A stretch of DNA of 64,000 nt. Origin: an uncultured Brevinema sp. (GTDB taxonomy: Bacteria; Spirochaetota; Brevinematia; Brevinematales; Brevinemataceae). Under the pieces are notes generated by a model. It was given only the letters and a program-made list of their open reading frames with translations. It searched no databases and was not told where the DNA came from. Positions 37,264 to 46,308 of the stretch are shown piece after piece. A program made the translations under genes and the position numbers. The stretch covers positions 1 through 64,000 of the forward strand of contig CAMQVI010000001.1 in the NCBI GenBank assembly GCA_947038195.1. The letters are read 5' to 3'. Position 1 is the first letter of the stretch. Each line of letters starts with the position of its first letter.

Positions 37264-37512
37264 TCATCTATGCCAATTTAAAACAATCTAATTATCTATA
37301 AAAAGTCGAAATATTCCAAATATATAAAAGCAATCCAATCATCTGTGCCAAGTTAAAAATCCCTACAAGCCTCCTCTTATTGCCAAGTTAAAATCTCCAC
37401 AAAAAAAACAGCCCAAGAGTTTGAGCTATTTTATTTATAATCACTGTATTAAAACAATCTAATCGTCTATGCAAAGTCAAAATTTTTTTCAATCATCTGT
37501 CCCAAGTTAAAA
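37262..37512 (+). repeat. Four dispersed 22-bp repeats after the glycosyltransferase
   Basis: Copies start at 37262, 37337, 37461 and 37491; the core is AATCATCTATGCCAAGTTAA with one to four substitutions. The spacing is irregular (75, 124 and 30 bp), so this is not a CRISPR array. The second copy abuts the decayed duplicate of the glycosyltransferase end. Confidence 0.75.
37359..37430 (+). pseudogene. Decayed duplicate of the glycosyltransferase 3' end
   Basis: This 72-bp stretch matches 37167-37241 inside the glycosyltransferase gene. Both begin ATCCCTACAAGC, contain CCTCTTATTGCCA and end GCCCAAGAGTTTGAGCTATT; the middle has diverged and frames are lost. Confidence 0.75.
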
Positions 37513-37628
37513 AATTTCAAATATGTGCCCGTTATTTAGTGAAATTCTCCAATCGTGAATCTCTAGCCGAAATCCCCTAGACACGGAGCCTCTCAAACAC
37601 GAACCCCAACAAACAGAGCCACCAAGTA

Positions 37629-37800
37629 TGCCCCAGCCCCAACTGTGAGCCTGCCCCAAATACGAGAGCCCCACAGATGCGACCCAGCCCCAATTGCAAA
37701 CCTCTCCGAAACAGAAGCCAGCCCTCCTAAGGACGATCCTGCCCCAAATACGAGCCCCACAGACACGACCCAGCCCCAATTGGGAACCTCTCCCAAATAG
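37629..37800. repeat. C-rich minisatellite between convergent genes
   Basis: An 88-bp period gives two near copies (37651-37713 and 37739-37800), both starting CTGCCCCAAATACGAG and containing GACCCAGCCCCAATTG. A shorter third piece lies near 37629. The strand is strongly C-rich against an A/T-rich background. Minus-strand frames across it read as Gly/Trp-rich low complexity and I do not regard them as genes. Together with the 22-bp repeats it fills the 542 bp between the glycosyltransferase and pstB. Confidence 0.75.
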
Positions 37801-37805
37801 GAGAC

Positions 37806-38618
37806 TTAGCCGAATTTCCCAGTGAGATATTCTTCTGTTCTTTTATCTTTAGGGACGGTAAACATTTTTTTAGTGGTGTCGTATTCTACGAGCTCACCGA
37901 GATACATAAAAGCGCTATAATCAGCCACACGACCTGCCTGAGCTATGTTATGTGTTACTAAAACGATAGTAACGGTATCCTTTAAATCTAAGAGTAGGGA
38001 TTCTATCATAGAGGTAGACTTAGGATCGAGAGCAGATGTAGGCTCATCTAAGAGTAAAACTTCTGGGTTCATGGCAAGGGTACGAGCGATACAGAGTCTT
38101 TGTTGTTGTCCTCCAGAGAGGAAAGAGCCTTTATCGTGGAGTTTATTTTTCACTTCGTCCCAGAGAGCAGCTTTTTTTAGGGATTCTTCTACAATTTGGT
38201 CGCTTTCATTTTTAGTGAGTTTAGCTCCGTTTAAGGTATAACCAGCGACGACATTTTGATAAATACTCATGGTGGGGAAAGGGTTAGGGTGTTGGAAGAC
38301 CATGCCGACCTTTCTTCTCAAATCAATAGAGTCCATGTTAAAGATATTTTGTCCTTTTAGGTAGACTTTTCCTTGATTATGACAGCCTTCAATTAATTCA
38401 TTCATTCTGTTAAAAGTACGAAGTAAAGTAGATTTTCCACAGCCTGAGGGACCCATAATAGCAACAATCCTATTTTCAGGGATGTGCATACTTACGGATT
38501 GGATAACTTGAGTAGAGCCATAAAAGACACTCAGCTCTTCCACGTCAATAATACCGTTCTTTGTAATACGTTGAGAAGGGTTCAAACTGCTAATAAATTT
38601 TTTATTTCCTATATCCAT
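37806..38618 (-). CDS. pstB: Phosphate ABC transporter ATPase PstB
   Basis: A 270-residue ABC ATPase. Walker A is GPSGCGKST, the signature motif is LSGGQQQR, Walker B is LLLDEPTSALDP, and the switch histidine sits in LVTHN. The N terminus carries an extra 20 or so residues before the usual ELSVFYG start. Last gene of the leftward pstS2-pstS-pstC-pstA-pstB operon; AGGAAAAG precedes the ATG. Confidence 0.96.
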   Translation of the reverse strand: MDIGNKKFISSLNPSQRITKNGIIDVEELSVFYGSTQVIQSVSMHIPENRIVAIMGPSGCGKSTLLRTFNRMNELIEGCHNQGKVYLKGQNIFNMDSIDLRRKVGMVFQHPNPFPTMSIYQNVVAGYTLNGAKLTKNESDQIVEESLKKAALWDEVKNKLHDKGSFLSGGQQQRLCIARTLAMNPEVLLLDEPTSALDPKSTSMIESLLLDLKDTVTIVLVTHNIAQAGRVADYSAFMYLGELVEYDTTKKMFTVPKDKRTEEYLTGKFG

Positions 38619-38626
38619 TACTTTTC

Positions 38627-39520
38627 CTAAAACCTTATTTTTATTTTTTCGATTAAGGGTTTTACCATTAAATTAAGCCCAAGAATGATAACCACCAGCG
38701 CAAGAGACGATCCCCACGCATTAGCGATGAGATTGGCATTAGGCGAGGTGGCATTTTTGTATATTTGCATAGCGACTGTTTCCATAGGGGCTAAAATATC
38801 CATAGAAAAATAGGGGTTTCCAAAGGCGGTAAAAAGGAGGGGTGCCGTTTCCCCAAGAACACGAGAAACACCTAGTAATACCCCAGAAGCTATTCCTCCC
38901 CCAGCGGCAGGTAGGACGATCTTAAATAAGACCTTACTATAAGGCACTCCCAAGGCTAAAGCCGATTCTTTAAGAGCTATGGGAATGAGGACGAGGGTTT
39001 CGTAAGAGCTTTTAATAATAATAGGGAGCATCATAATCATCAGGGCAAAACTCCCTGACAAGGCGCTATAAGATTTGAAGGTTAAAACTACCCAAAGATT
39101 GGCTAAAATCCCAAAGATAATAGAAGGAATCCCCTGTAAGGAATCCACGCATAAGAGAGTGATTTTACTGAGGAGAGTGGTTTTATTTTCAGAAAGATAA
39201 ATGGCGACTAATATTCCAAAAGGTATAGCCCCTAAAGACGCTAATCCCACGATTATAATCATTCCTACGAAGGAATTTCTAATCCCTCCCACAGCGCTAT
39301 AAATAGTAGAAGAGGTTAGAGAAAAGAAATCATTATCTCCCATAGGAGCTGGAGAATCGAGTATAAAAAAAAGAGGGCTAATATAGGTAATTCCTCTAGC
39401 CAAAATGAAGAAAATTATTAAAAACAAGGGAATCAAGGCACAAAAGGACAATAAATAGATGAATAATTTAAATACACCTTCTTTGATACGGATTTCTTTT
39501 GCTGAAGTGAATTTTATCAT
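38627..39520 (-). CDS. pstA: Phosphate ABC transporter permease PstA
   Basis: A 297-residue permease with six membrane helices. The binding-protein-dependent transport signature appears as ESALALGVPYSKVLFKIVLPAAGGGIASGVLLGVSRVLGETAPLL. It starts within the pstC stop (ATGA overlap), with GAGGTGATAAA as ribosome site, and pairs with PstC in the membrane channel. Confidence 0.95.
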   Translation of the reverse strand: MIKFTSAKEIRIKEGVFKLFIYLLSFCALIPLFLIIFFILARGITYISPLFFILDSPAPMGDNDFFSLTSSTIYSAVGGIRNSFVGMIIIVGLASLGAIPFGILVAIYLSENKTTLLSKITLLCVDSLQGIPSIIFGILANLWVVLTFKSYSALSGSFALMIMMLPIIIKSSYETLVLIPIALKESALALGVPYSKVLFKIVLPAAGGGIASGVLLGVSRVLGETAPLLFTAFGNPYFSMDILAPMETVAMQIYKNATSPNANLIANAWGSSLALVVIILGLNLMVKPLIEKIKIRF

Positions 39521-40746
39521 TTTATCACCTCATTTTTTTGATGAGAGTCATTCATATATCTAATAAAAAATCGTCCTAAAAGAGAAAATACAAGGGTAAT
39601 AATAATCAGTACAAATCCCGCCTCTATTAAGGCACTTTGTTTCAATCCACTAGCTTCGCCGTATTCATTAGCGATAAGACTAGCTATGGTTTGAGCGGGG
39701 TCTGAAAGAGAAGTAGGGATTTGATTTCGATTCCCTATAACCATTGTAACGGCTAAGGTTTCTCCGAGAGCACGTCCTAAAGTCAATAACATTCCTGCAA
39801 TAATCCCAGACCTAGCATAGGGGAGCATTATTGTTTTTATTACTTTATAACGAGAAGCCCCTAAGCCAAAGCCAGCTTGTTTTAATTTATCAGGCACAAG
39901 AGAAATAGCCTCTTTTGTGAGGGAGGCAGCATAGGGCATTATCATTATAGCTAATACCAGAGACGCCGTCCCCAAATTAGCTCCGAATCTAGGTACAATA
40001 AAGAATAATCCCCAAAGTCCAAAAATAATAGAAGGAATCCCTGCTAAGAGATCTATTAAAATAGCGAAAGTTTTTGCAAATTTAGAATCAGGATGAGAAA
40101 ACTCTGTAAGATAAAGAGCCACTGCCATTGCAATAGGAAATGCAATAAATAAGGCTATAATAGAGCTCAAAACTGTTCCCATAATAAAAGGAAGAATCCC
40201 AAAATGTCTTTCATTTTCATTTTGGGTAGGTCCCCTAATAAGGCCTGTTTGTGAGCCTAGGATTTTAGGCTTAATGAGTTTTTTGTTTTTTAAAGTGCCT
40301 GTCCAAGTAATATCTTGACCTAACTCATACCCACTTTCGTCTTTTAATTCAGAAGCAAGATTTATGGTATAATCTCCATTATCACTGATAGGATTTAGAG
40401 GAGTTAAGACTAAAGAATTTCTGGAGAGTAGAGAGCTATGTTCTATTTTTTGCCCATCAGAAGATAGGGACACAAGGGCATTAAAATCATCTTCTTGTAG
40501 AGCTACGGTAAAAGTAACATAAAAGGAATCGTTTTTTAATTGCACTCGTGATAATTCGAGGAATTTCACGTTCCAATTAGTACTAGTGAAAAATGATAAA
40601 CCAAAACGCTGGATAGAAGAAGAGCTATTCCATAATAAAGAACTTACTAGAAGTACCACAAGAGCGATAAATAGAATGGTTGCACTTAGACTTAGAGAGT
40701 TAGTGATTTTATCGCTAAGGGATTTTTTTGACATATTTAAATCCAT
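39517..40746 (-). CDS. pstC: Phosphate ABC transporter permease PstC with extra periplasmic domain
   Basis: The C-terminal 230 residues are an ordinary PstC permease (FGILPFIMGTVLSSIIALFIAFPIAMAVALYLTEF, then KQAGFGLGASRYKVIKTIMLPYARSGIIAGMLLTLGRALGET). Total length is 409 instead of about 300-320. The excess lies at residues 60-180, between the first helix and the core: a beta-rich, Ig-like stretch (FYVTFTVALQEDD, LVLTPLNPISDNGDYTINLASEL) that should face the periplasm. It may contact one of the two PstS proteins. Confidence 0.93.
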   Translation of the reverse strand: MDLNMSKKSLSDKITNSLSLSATILFIALVVLLVSSLLWNSSSSIQRFGLSFFTSTNWNVKFLELSRVQLKNDSFYVTFTVALQEDDFNALVSLSSDGQKIEHSSLLSRNSLVLTPLNPISDNGDYTINLASELKDESGYELGQDITWTGTLKNKKLIKPKILGSQTGLIRGPTQNENERHFGILPFIMGTVLSSIIALFIAFPIAMAVALYLTEFSHPDSKFAKTFAILIDLLAGIPSIIFGLWGLFFIVPRFGANLGTASLVLAIMIMPYAASLTKEAISLVPDKLKQAGFGLGASRYKVIKTIMLPYARSGIIAGMLLTLGRALGETLAVTMVIGNRNQIPTSLSDPAQTIASLIANEYGEASGLKQSALIEAGFVLIIITLVFSLLGRFFIRYMNDSHQKNEVIK

Positions 40747-40791
40747 AATCTCTGTCCCTATAATTAGAGACAGAGATATTATTATTGTTGT

Positions 40792-41847
40792 TTATAGAGT
40801 GTCTACTACAGCTTTTCCATCATAAGTAATTTGACCTATAATATTGAGCCCTAGTTGTACTACATTTTTTGGTAATGGTGCGAAATAAAGCTCTGTATGA
40901 CTAGCTTGCACTTCAGGCGTATACATCCATTGTAGTAATTTCACTAACTCTTGAGCTTGTTCAAGGGAGCGTTTATTATAGTTTTGTTCTTTACGTACTA
41001 AAAGATAAGAGAAAGTTGCCATAGGAGCAGCCTTTTGTCCTGCAGTATAGGTAAGAGAAACCCTAGTATCTTTAGGAATTTGAGCACCTAAAGCTGCTAG
41101 GGTGGCATTTTCTACGTCACCAATAACGTAATTACCAGCTTTGTTTTTGATTTTTGCTACGGGGAAACCATTTTGTCGTGCATAAACAAGATCAACATAA
41201 GCAATAGCTCCTGGATTTTCTTTAGCAAAGCCCATCATAGAGGAGTTTCCTTTTTGACCGACACCAGTGACCCAATTAATAGTTTTACTCGTTCCAAAGG
41301 TTGATTCCCAATCTTCGTTAGCTTTGCTCATGAATTCAGCCATAATAAAAGTAGTACCACTACTATCAGATCGATAGACAGGGATAATTTCTAACTCAGG
41401 AAGATTAAGGACGGGATTGAGGGCTTGAATTTTAGGATCATTCCAATAAGTAATATCTCCATTGTAGATAGCATATATTGTAGCGGGGTCTAAAGAAAGG
41501 ACATCACCTTCCTCTATACCAGGGACATGGTAGGTGAAATTCACTGCAGCTAATACGCCGGGGATATGGAGGAGTTCGTTTGTTTGTTCTGCTATTTCTT
41601 GATCAGATAAGAAAGCATCTGTAGCTCCAATATCGACAATACCAGAGGCAATATTTTGAATACCACCACCAGAGCCTATTCCTTGATAACTAACAGAGAC
41701 ATCTGTTTCTGCTTTATAGTCAGCAAATACTTTATTATATAAAGGTGCGGGGAAAGTAGCTCCAGCTCCTTGTATAAGCTGTGTAGTAGATCCACCACAA
41801 GCGCTTAAAAACAAGACACTCATGATATACAAACCAATCTTTTTCAT
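40792..41847 (-). CDS. pstS: Phosphate-binding lipoprotein PstS
   Basis: A 351-residue lipoprotein (lipobox LSAC, C17). Phosphate-pocket motifs are conserved: GAGATFPAPLY, GIGSGGGI, DIGATDAFLS and YRSDSSGTTFI. It delivers phosphate to PstCA. AAGGAG precedes the ATG. It lies between a second, diverged PstS-like gene and pstC. Confidence 0.95.
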   Translation of the reverse strand: MKKIGLYIMSVLFLSACGGSTTQLIQGAGATFPAPLYNKVFADYKAETDVSVSYQGIGSGGGIQNIASGIVDIGATDAFLSDQEIAEQTNELLHIPGVLAAVNFTYHVPGIEEGDVLSLDPATIYAIYNGDITYWNDPKIQALNPVLNLPELEIIPVYRSDSSGTTFIMAEFMSKANEDWESTFGTSKTINWVTGVGQKGNSSMMGFAKENPGAIAYVDLVYARQNGFPVAKIKNKAGNYVIGDVENATLAALGAQIPKDTRVSLTYTAGQKAAPMATFSYLLVRKEQNYNKRSLEQAQELVKLLQWMYTPEVQASHTELYFAPLPKNVVQLGLNIIGQITYDGKAVVDTL

Positions 41848-41879
41848 AATTTCTCCTTTGAAAAAATGTGTTTATTGTT

Positions 41880-43028
41880 TTATTTTCTGTTTGTTCTTTC
41901 AGGAGAAGGAGTTAATGCCTCTCCATTGTAGGTCATTTTGGCTAAGGTAGCTCTAGAAGTTTTTCTAAATTTAGGGGTAAGTCCTGCAAAAAAGATAGGG
42001 TCTAATTGTATTTGAGCGACAGGAGACAAAAGCCAACTCAATAAATCCACCGTAGCCTGAGCTTGTTCTTTGGTTCTATTATTGTAATTTTGTTCTTTAC
42101 GGACAATCATATACATAAAAGCAGTAGCGACGGCTGCTTCTTTTCCTAAGCTTGGGTGTTGAGGGTAGGTAAGGTCTATTCTATTATCAGCAGTAGGTTC
42201 AGCGACTTTCATCGCCTCTAAAGACCTAAAGTTACAACCTCTTCCGTAAGTCCCTAAGAAGTTTCTAACTCTAGCAAGGGGCATATTATTTTGCAGTCCA
42301 TAAATCATTGTTGTATAAGTAAAAGCGCCAGGGGTTTGAACATGGTGTTGCATAAGGTCTAGGGCTGTGTCCCCTGTTATACCTATTTCCCAGTCTAATT
42401 TACTTAAAACCTTTGTACCCACTTCTTTTCTCCATACGGGGCTGGCTTTGGAGAGAAATCGTGAGAGTAAAACGGTATCCCCAGCATTATCAGCTCTATG
42501 GATGATAACAATATCCAAATCAGGCAGGACACGATCTTTGTCTATAGCTACTTTCTTGTTAATAGCAACAATCTCAGGATCATTCCACTTTGTAATTTGT
42601 CCCAAGTACATTTTAGCGATGATATCAGGGGTGAGATATATAGGATCATCTTGCATAGAAAACCCATCTTCTTTTATATGATAGGCAAAATTAACACCAG
42701 CGACTGCTATAGGGATATGTAGAATTTCTGCTTGATCTTTTAATTGTTTATCATTCATGTAGATTTCACTTAGAGCAAAATCAGCAGTACCTTCGAGGAT
42801 AGCAGTCATTCCGAGATAAGAATTATCAGCGGTATAATCTACAGCGATATCTTTTTTCTCTTGAAAATCTTTAAAAAGCTCGGAAGACATTGGAAGTACG
42901 AAACTAGACCCTACCCCTTTAAGAGTAGCGATGTTTTCTGTTTGAGCTCTTCTCATAGGGGGGGAGCAGGATACAAGGGTATAAAATATAATCAAAAAAG
43001 AGTAAAAATATTTCATTCTAAAAAGCAT
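41880..43028 (-). CDS. Diverged PstS-like lipoprotein
   Basis: A 382-residue lipoprotein (lipobox LVSC, C21) homologous to PstS along its length, for example VAGVNFAYHI and MYMIVRKEQNYNNRTKEQAQATVDLLSWL. Yet the phosphate loops are altered: GAGATFPAP becomes GVGSSFVLP, GSGGG becomes DNSYLG, and SDSSGTT becomes RADNAGDT. It is the first gene of the pst operon. It may bind another oxyanion or organophosphate, or act as a sensor or decoy; sequence cannot decide. Confidence 0.85.
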   Translation of the reverse strand: MLFRMKYFYSFLIIFYTLVSCSPPMRRAQTENIATLKGVGSSFVLPMSSELFKDFQEKKDIAVDYTADNSYLGMTAILEGTADFALSEIYMNDKQLKDQAEILHIPIAVAGVNFAYHIKEDGFSMQDDPIYLTPDIIAKMYLGQITKWNDPEIVAINKKVAIDKDRVLPDLDIVIIHRADNAGDTVLLSRFLSKASPVWRKEVGTKVLSKLDWEIGITGDTALDLMQHHVQTPGAFTYTTMIYGLQNNMPLARVRNFLGTYGRGCNFRSLEAMKVAEPTADNRIDLTYPQHPSLGKEAAVATAFMYMIVRKEQNYNNRTKEQAQATVDLLSWLLSPVAQIQLDPIFFAGLTPKFRKTSRATLAKMTYNGEALTPSPERTNRK

Positions 43029-43273
43029 ACTTTTTCCTTAAATATGTATTTACAAATACCAATAGAAGTATACTATTTTTCATAAAAGTTGTCAATCTTA
43101 TACCCTTTTTTACTTTATTAGGGTTTTTACAAGACTTTATCTCTTTCCCTTTGTATGTTCTAAAGCCTTAAATATTAATAAAGTATTAAAATATATAATC
43201 TTACGATATCAAAAATAATAATCAAAATACAATGGATTTTTTTATAGTTATATAGTATAATAAGATATAAAAG

Positions 43274-43507
43274 GTGATAGTTATCAAAGAAATCAATCTA
43301 GTTACCATTCTTGAACATGTAGATGACACGGTGATAATAAAAATCAATGAAAATGTTTTGCAGGCACGTTTAGATAAAAGTATAAAAAAAATAAAAATTG
43401 GTGATTCTTTTCTTGCACTATTAGAAAAAAATGCCGATAGTATACTTATAAAACCGATTAATAAAAATGTGTTAGATTATAAGGCTAATTTAAATATTAT
43501 TTCTTAA
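43274..43507 (+). CDS. Small protein of unknown function (77 residues)
   Basis: Starts at GTG 43274, twelve bases after a TATAAT (43256-43261), so its leader is very short and lacks a clear ribosome site. The sequence alternates hydrophobic and charged residues (VTILEHVDDTVIIKINENVLQARL), suggesting a small beta-barrel. I do not recognise a family. It precedes the HD-GYP-like gene by 42 bp on the same strand and is probably co-transcribed. Confidence 0.55.
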   Translation: MIVIKEINLVTILEHVDDTVIIKINENVLQARLDKSIKKIKIGDSFLALLEKNADSILIKPINKNVLDYKANLNIIS

Positions 43508-43549
43508 AGAGTTTTGTAATAATAAAATCTATCAAAACATGAGGTAATT

Positions 43550-44737
43550 ATGGCCATACAAAAATTTATACCTTTGGCTGCTTTAAAAGAGGGTATGGTA
43601 TTTGATGCTCCTCTCTATAATAAAAAAAAAGAATGTGTACTACCTCAATACCATATGATTTATAAAACCTATTTACTAGAATGGGAGATAGATAGATCAG
43701 AAGGGGTTTGGACACATGGTAAACCTATTACTAAGGCAGAAGATTATACTCCTAGTTTACCAGGGTATATGGATATAGAGCTTAGACAATTACTACAGCA
43801 CTATTACGATAGTTTAGCCATCCTATCTGTACAATACACTAATCTTAAATCTCTAGACTTAGGCCAGATACAAAAAGTAGCTTCTTTTTGGGCTACTTAT
43901 GTTAAAAATAATAACAATGCTTATATGCTTCTCAAGATCATACGCTACTCTGTTCCTAAAGCGGAATACAATTACATCCATCCTCTAGACGTGATGCTCT
44001 TATCTATTGGTATTTATACTAAATACGACCCTTCCTATACGACTGTATCTTTAATGCAGGTTGCTATGGGGGCTTTGTTATTTGATGTGGGAATGTTTTT
44101 ACTTCCTGAAGAGCTTCTAACAGCCAATACCTTAAGCCCAGAACAAAGACGTCAAATAGAACGACATACCGTTCTTGGGTATCAATTTTTAGTAGATGAC
44201 CTAAAAGTACCTAATATTTTTGCCATATCTTCTTTAGAACACCACGAAAGACCTGACGGCAGTGGTTATCCTAGAGCTTTACAACATGATAGACTCCATC
44301 CTAATAGTATGATTGTGGCCTTAGCCGATATGGCAAGTTCTCAAATTCGCCTAAGATCATTTAAAAGCAGTAGAGAACCTGCCGAAATATTAAAAGACTT
44401 TTTAGACAGTACGATGCCTGTATTTATCGACCAATTTAAGCAACATATCAGTGCTTTTGTTGCGTTTGTTACCGTATATCCTGTTACAAGTATTGTCGAA
44501 TTGACCACAGGGGAAGTTGCTATTGTGGTGCAAGCTAATGAAGAAAATTCCAGAAGACCAGTAGTAATGCCCATATTAGACGCTAAGCAAAAACCCATAG
44601 TTATGGGGGAAATTCTCTACTTAACAGAAGAGGCGAATGAACATATTATGATTTCTAAGATGTATACTAAAGAAATGTTTGACAGTCTTCCTAATTTAGA
44701 AATTCCACTTTGCCTTGGTCACGATGTTGTATTATAG
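43550..44737 (+). CDS. HD-GYP-like protein with degenerate catalytic motif
   Basis: A 395-residue cytoplasmic protein. The central region follows the HD-GYP phosphodiesterase pattern: LLFDVGMFLLPEELL where active members have HDxGK, IERHTVLGYQFL with its helix histidine, then HHERPDGSGYP, the intact GYP motif, and ALADMASSQI. Loss of the first metal histidine (H to F) and the lysine (K to M) suggests it no longer cleaves cyclic di-GMP, or does so with altered metals. The first 130 residues are a DUF3391-like lead-in. TGAGGTAATT precedes the ATG. Confidence 0.8.
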   Translation: MAIQKFIPLAALKEGMVFDAPLYNKKKECVLPQYHMIYKTYLLEWEIDRSEGVWTHGKPITKAEDYTPSLPGYMDIELRQLLQHYYDSLAILSVQYTNLKSLDLGQIQKVASFWATYVKNNNNAYMLLKIIRYSVPKAEYNYIHPLDVMLLSIGIYTKYDPSYTTVSLMQVAMGALLFDVGMFLLPEELLTANTLSPEQRRQIERHTVLGYQFLVDDLKVPNIFAISSLEHHERPDGSGYPRALQHDRLHPNSMIVALADMASSQIRLRSFKSSREPAEILKDFLDSTMPVFIDQFKQHISAFVAFVTVYPVTSIVELTTGEVAIVVQANEENSRRPVVMPILDAKQKPIVMGEILYLTEEANEHIMISKMYTKEMFDSLPNLEIPLCLGHDVVL

Positions 44738-44774
44738 ATTTTAAAGCATAAAATATAGTTATAAGGGTAAAGAA

Positions 44775-46196
44775 TTGAGTGAGATTTCTTTTATCAACCA
44801 TCAAGATTCTATTATTTTAGATTTTCCTCATAAAGATTCTGTACTATATGATGATATTTCCCACGAAAAATCAGAAAAAGCGTTTATATCTATCGAAAAT
44901 CATAAAAATAGAGATAAACTCTTCTCCCCTAAACAATTTCACAATTGGAGCATAGTATCATCTGATACGATGCAGCCCATTTCCCAATTATCTATTGATA
45001 ATAATTTCTTATTTAAAGGAAATAATTTAATAGTCCTTCATTCTATAGCCCCTATTTTTCAAAATAAAATTAAGCTCATTTACATAGACCCTCCTTATAA
45101 TACAGGCAATACATTCATCTATAAAGATAAATTTTCTAGAGCAGAGTGGCTCTTGTTTATGAAAAATAGACTAGAGATTTCTCGTTTATTCCTCCAAGAA
45201 GACGGAATATTAGTGATACAATGTGACGAAAACGAACATGCTTATCTAAAGATTTTACTAGATGAGTTATATGGAGAAGAAAACTTTCTAGGTTCTATTA
45301 CCGTATTAACGAACCCTAGTGGAAGAGACTATAGATCCCTTGCCCGTACTCACGAATATTTATTAGTGTATGGTAATAGACCTGAAGCTCAATTATACCC
45401 TCTTATCTTAGATAAAGAATTTAAGTTTGAGGATAATCTAGGTGGTTTTGATCTCCGCAGTCTTAGAAATGGAAATATTAGATTTCATGAAGGGAATAGA
45501 CCCAATCTACATTACCCCTTTTATGTAAATTCTACCATAAAAGATTCCTTTGAACACCACCCTGTATCTACCACCCCTAAAAAAGGCTGGATAGAAGTAC
45601 GCCCTAGAATGTCTCAAGGGATTAATACGGTATGGCGTTGGGGTAAAGAAAAAGCAGAGAACAATATAAAAGATAATACCTTGAATTCTAATCTCATCGC
45701 TAGAAAATCTAAAGATAGTTTTTTAATCTTCGAAAAATATCGTAATAATACGAGGTTAGCTCGTACGATATGGGATGAAAAAAGCTTTCATACCACTAAA
45801 GGTACCAAACACATAAAACAAATGTTCGGCGAGTCTGTTTTTGATTACCCTAAACCAGAAGAGCTAATTGCTCGTATTATAGATATTGCCACTAAAAAAG
45901 GTGATAGAGTAATGGACTTTTTTCTAGGATCTGGTACCACAGCAGCTGTGGCTCATAAAGCAGGACGTAAATGGATAGGTATAGAGCAATTGGACTATAT
46001 AGAGACAGTGACCATCCCAAGACTCCAAAAAATGCTTTCAGGAGAAGAGGGGGGAGCTAGCAGTCATTATCACTGGAAAGGTGGTGGTGATTTTGTGTAC
46101 ACCTCTTTATTAAAACGTAAGGACGCTAAATTCCCTTACTATGCAGATAAAAATGATAAAGATGGGGTGGTAACGTCCTTTTACGAATTAAAATAA
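44775..46196 (+). CDS. Orphan beta-class DNA methyltransferase
   Basis: A 473-residue amino-methyltransferase starting at TTG with AAGGGTAAAG upstream. Motif IV, DPPYNTG (105-111), precedes motif I, MDFFLGSGTTAAVAHKAGRKWIGIE (about 385), which defines the beta class (N6-adenine or N4-cytosine) as in type III Mod subunits. The region between is the target-recognition domain. No restriction subunit adjoins it. This points to a solitary regulatory or epigenetic methylase, or the remnant of a restriction system. Its last 22 bp are duplicated just downstream. Confidence 0.87.
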   Translation: MSEISFINHQDSIILDFPHKDSVLYDDISHEKSEKAFISIENHKNRDKLFSPKQFHNWSIVSSDTMQPISQLSIDNNFLFKGNNLIVLHSIAPIFQNKIKLIYIDPPYNTGNTFIYKDKFSRAEWLLFMKNRLEISRLFLQEDGILVIQCDENEHAYLKILLDELYGEENFLGSITVLTNPSGRDYRSLARTHEYLLVYGNRPEAQLYPLILDKEFKFEDNLGGFDLRSLRNGNIRFHEGNRPNLHYPFYVNSTIKDSFEHHPVSTTPKKGWIEVRPRMSQGINTVWRWGKEKAENNIKDNTLNSNLIARKSKDSFLIFEKYRNNTRLARTIWDEKSFHTTKGTKHIKQMFGESVFDYPKPEELIARIIDIATKKGDRVMDFFLGSGTTAAVAHKAGRKWIGIEQLDYIETVTIPRLQKMLSGEEGGASSHYHWKGGGDFVYTSLLKRKDAKFPYYADKNDKDGVVTSFYELK

Positions 46197-46237
46197 GAGG
46201 AAGATAAGATTGTCAGTCCTTTTACGAATTAAAATAA
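46175..46237 (+). repeat. 22-bp direct repeat at the methyltransferase 3' end
   Basis: The last 22 bases of the gene (46175-46196, ending TTTTACGAATTAAAATAA) recur exactly at 46216-46237, 41 bp later. Confidence 0.85.
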
Positions 46238-46308
46238 ATTATATATAAATATTATTTATAGATTTCCGATTCATAGATAAGAATACAATTAAAATGAGGA
46301 AATAAAAA

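Noticed and set aside
37262-37512. Possible CRISPR array
   Set aside because: The four 22-bp repeats are irregularly spaced and imperfect, one interval contains a gene-end copy, and no cas gene is present. No CRISPR array was found elsewhere either.
37507-37796. Minus-strand frames of 67-90 codons across the C-rich repeats, rich in Gly and Trp
   Set aside because: They arise from low-complexity minisatellite sequence, overlap each other in different frames and lack ribosome sites.
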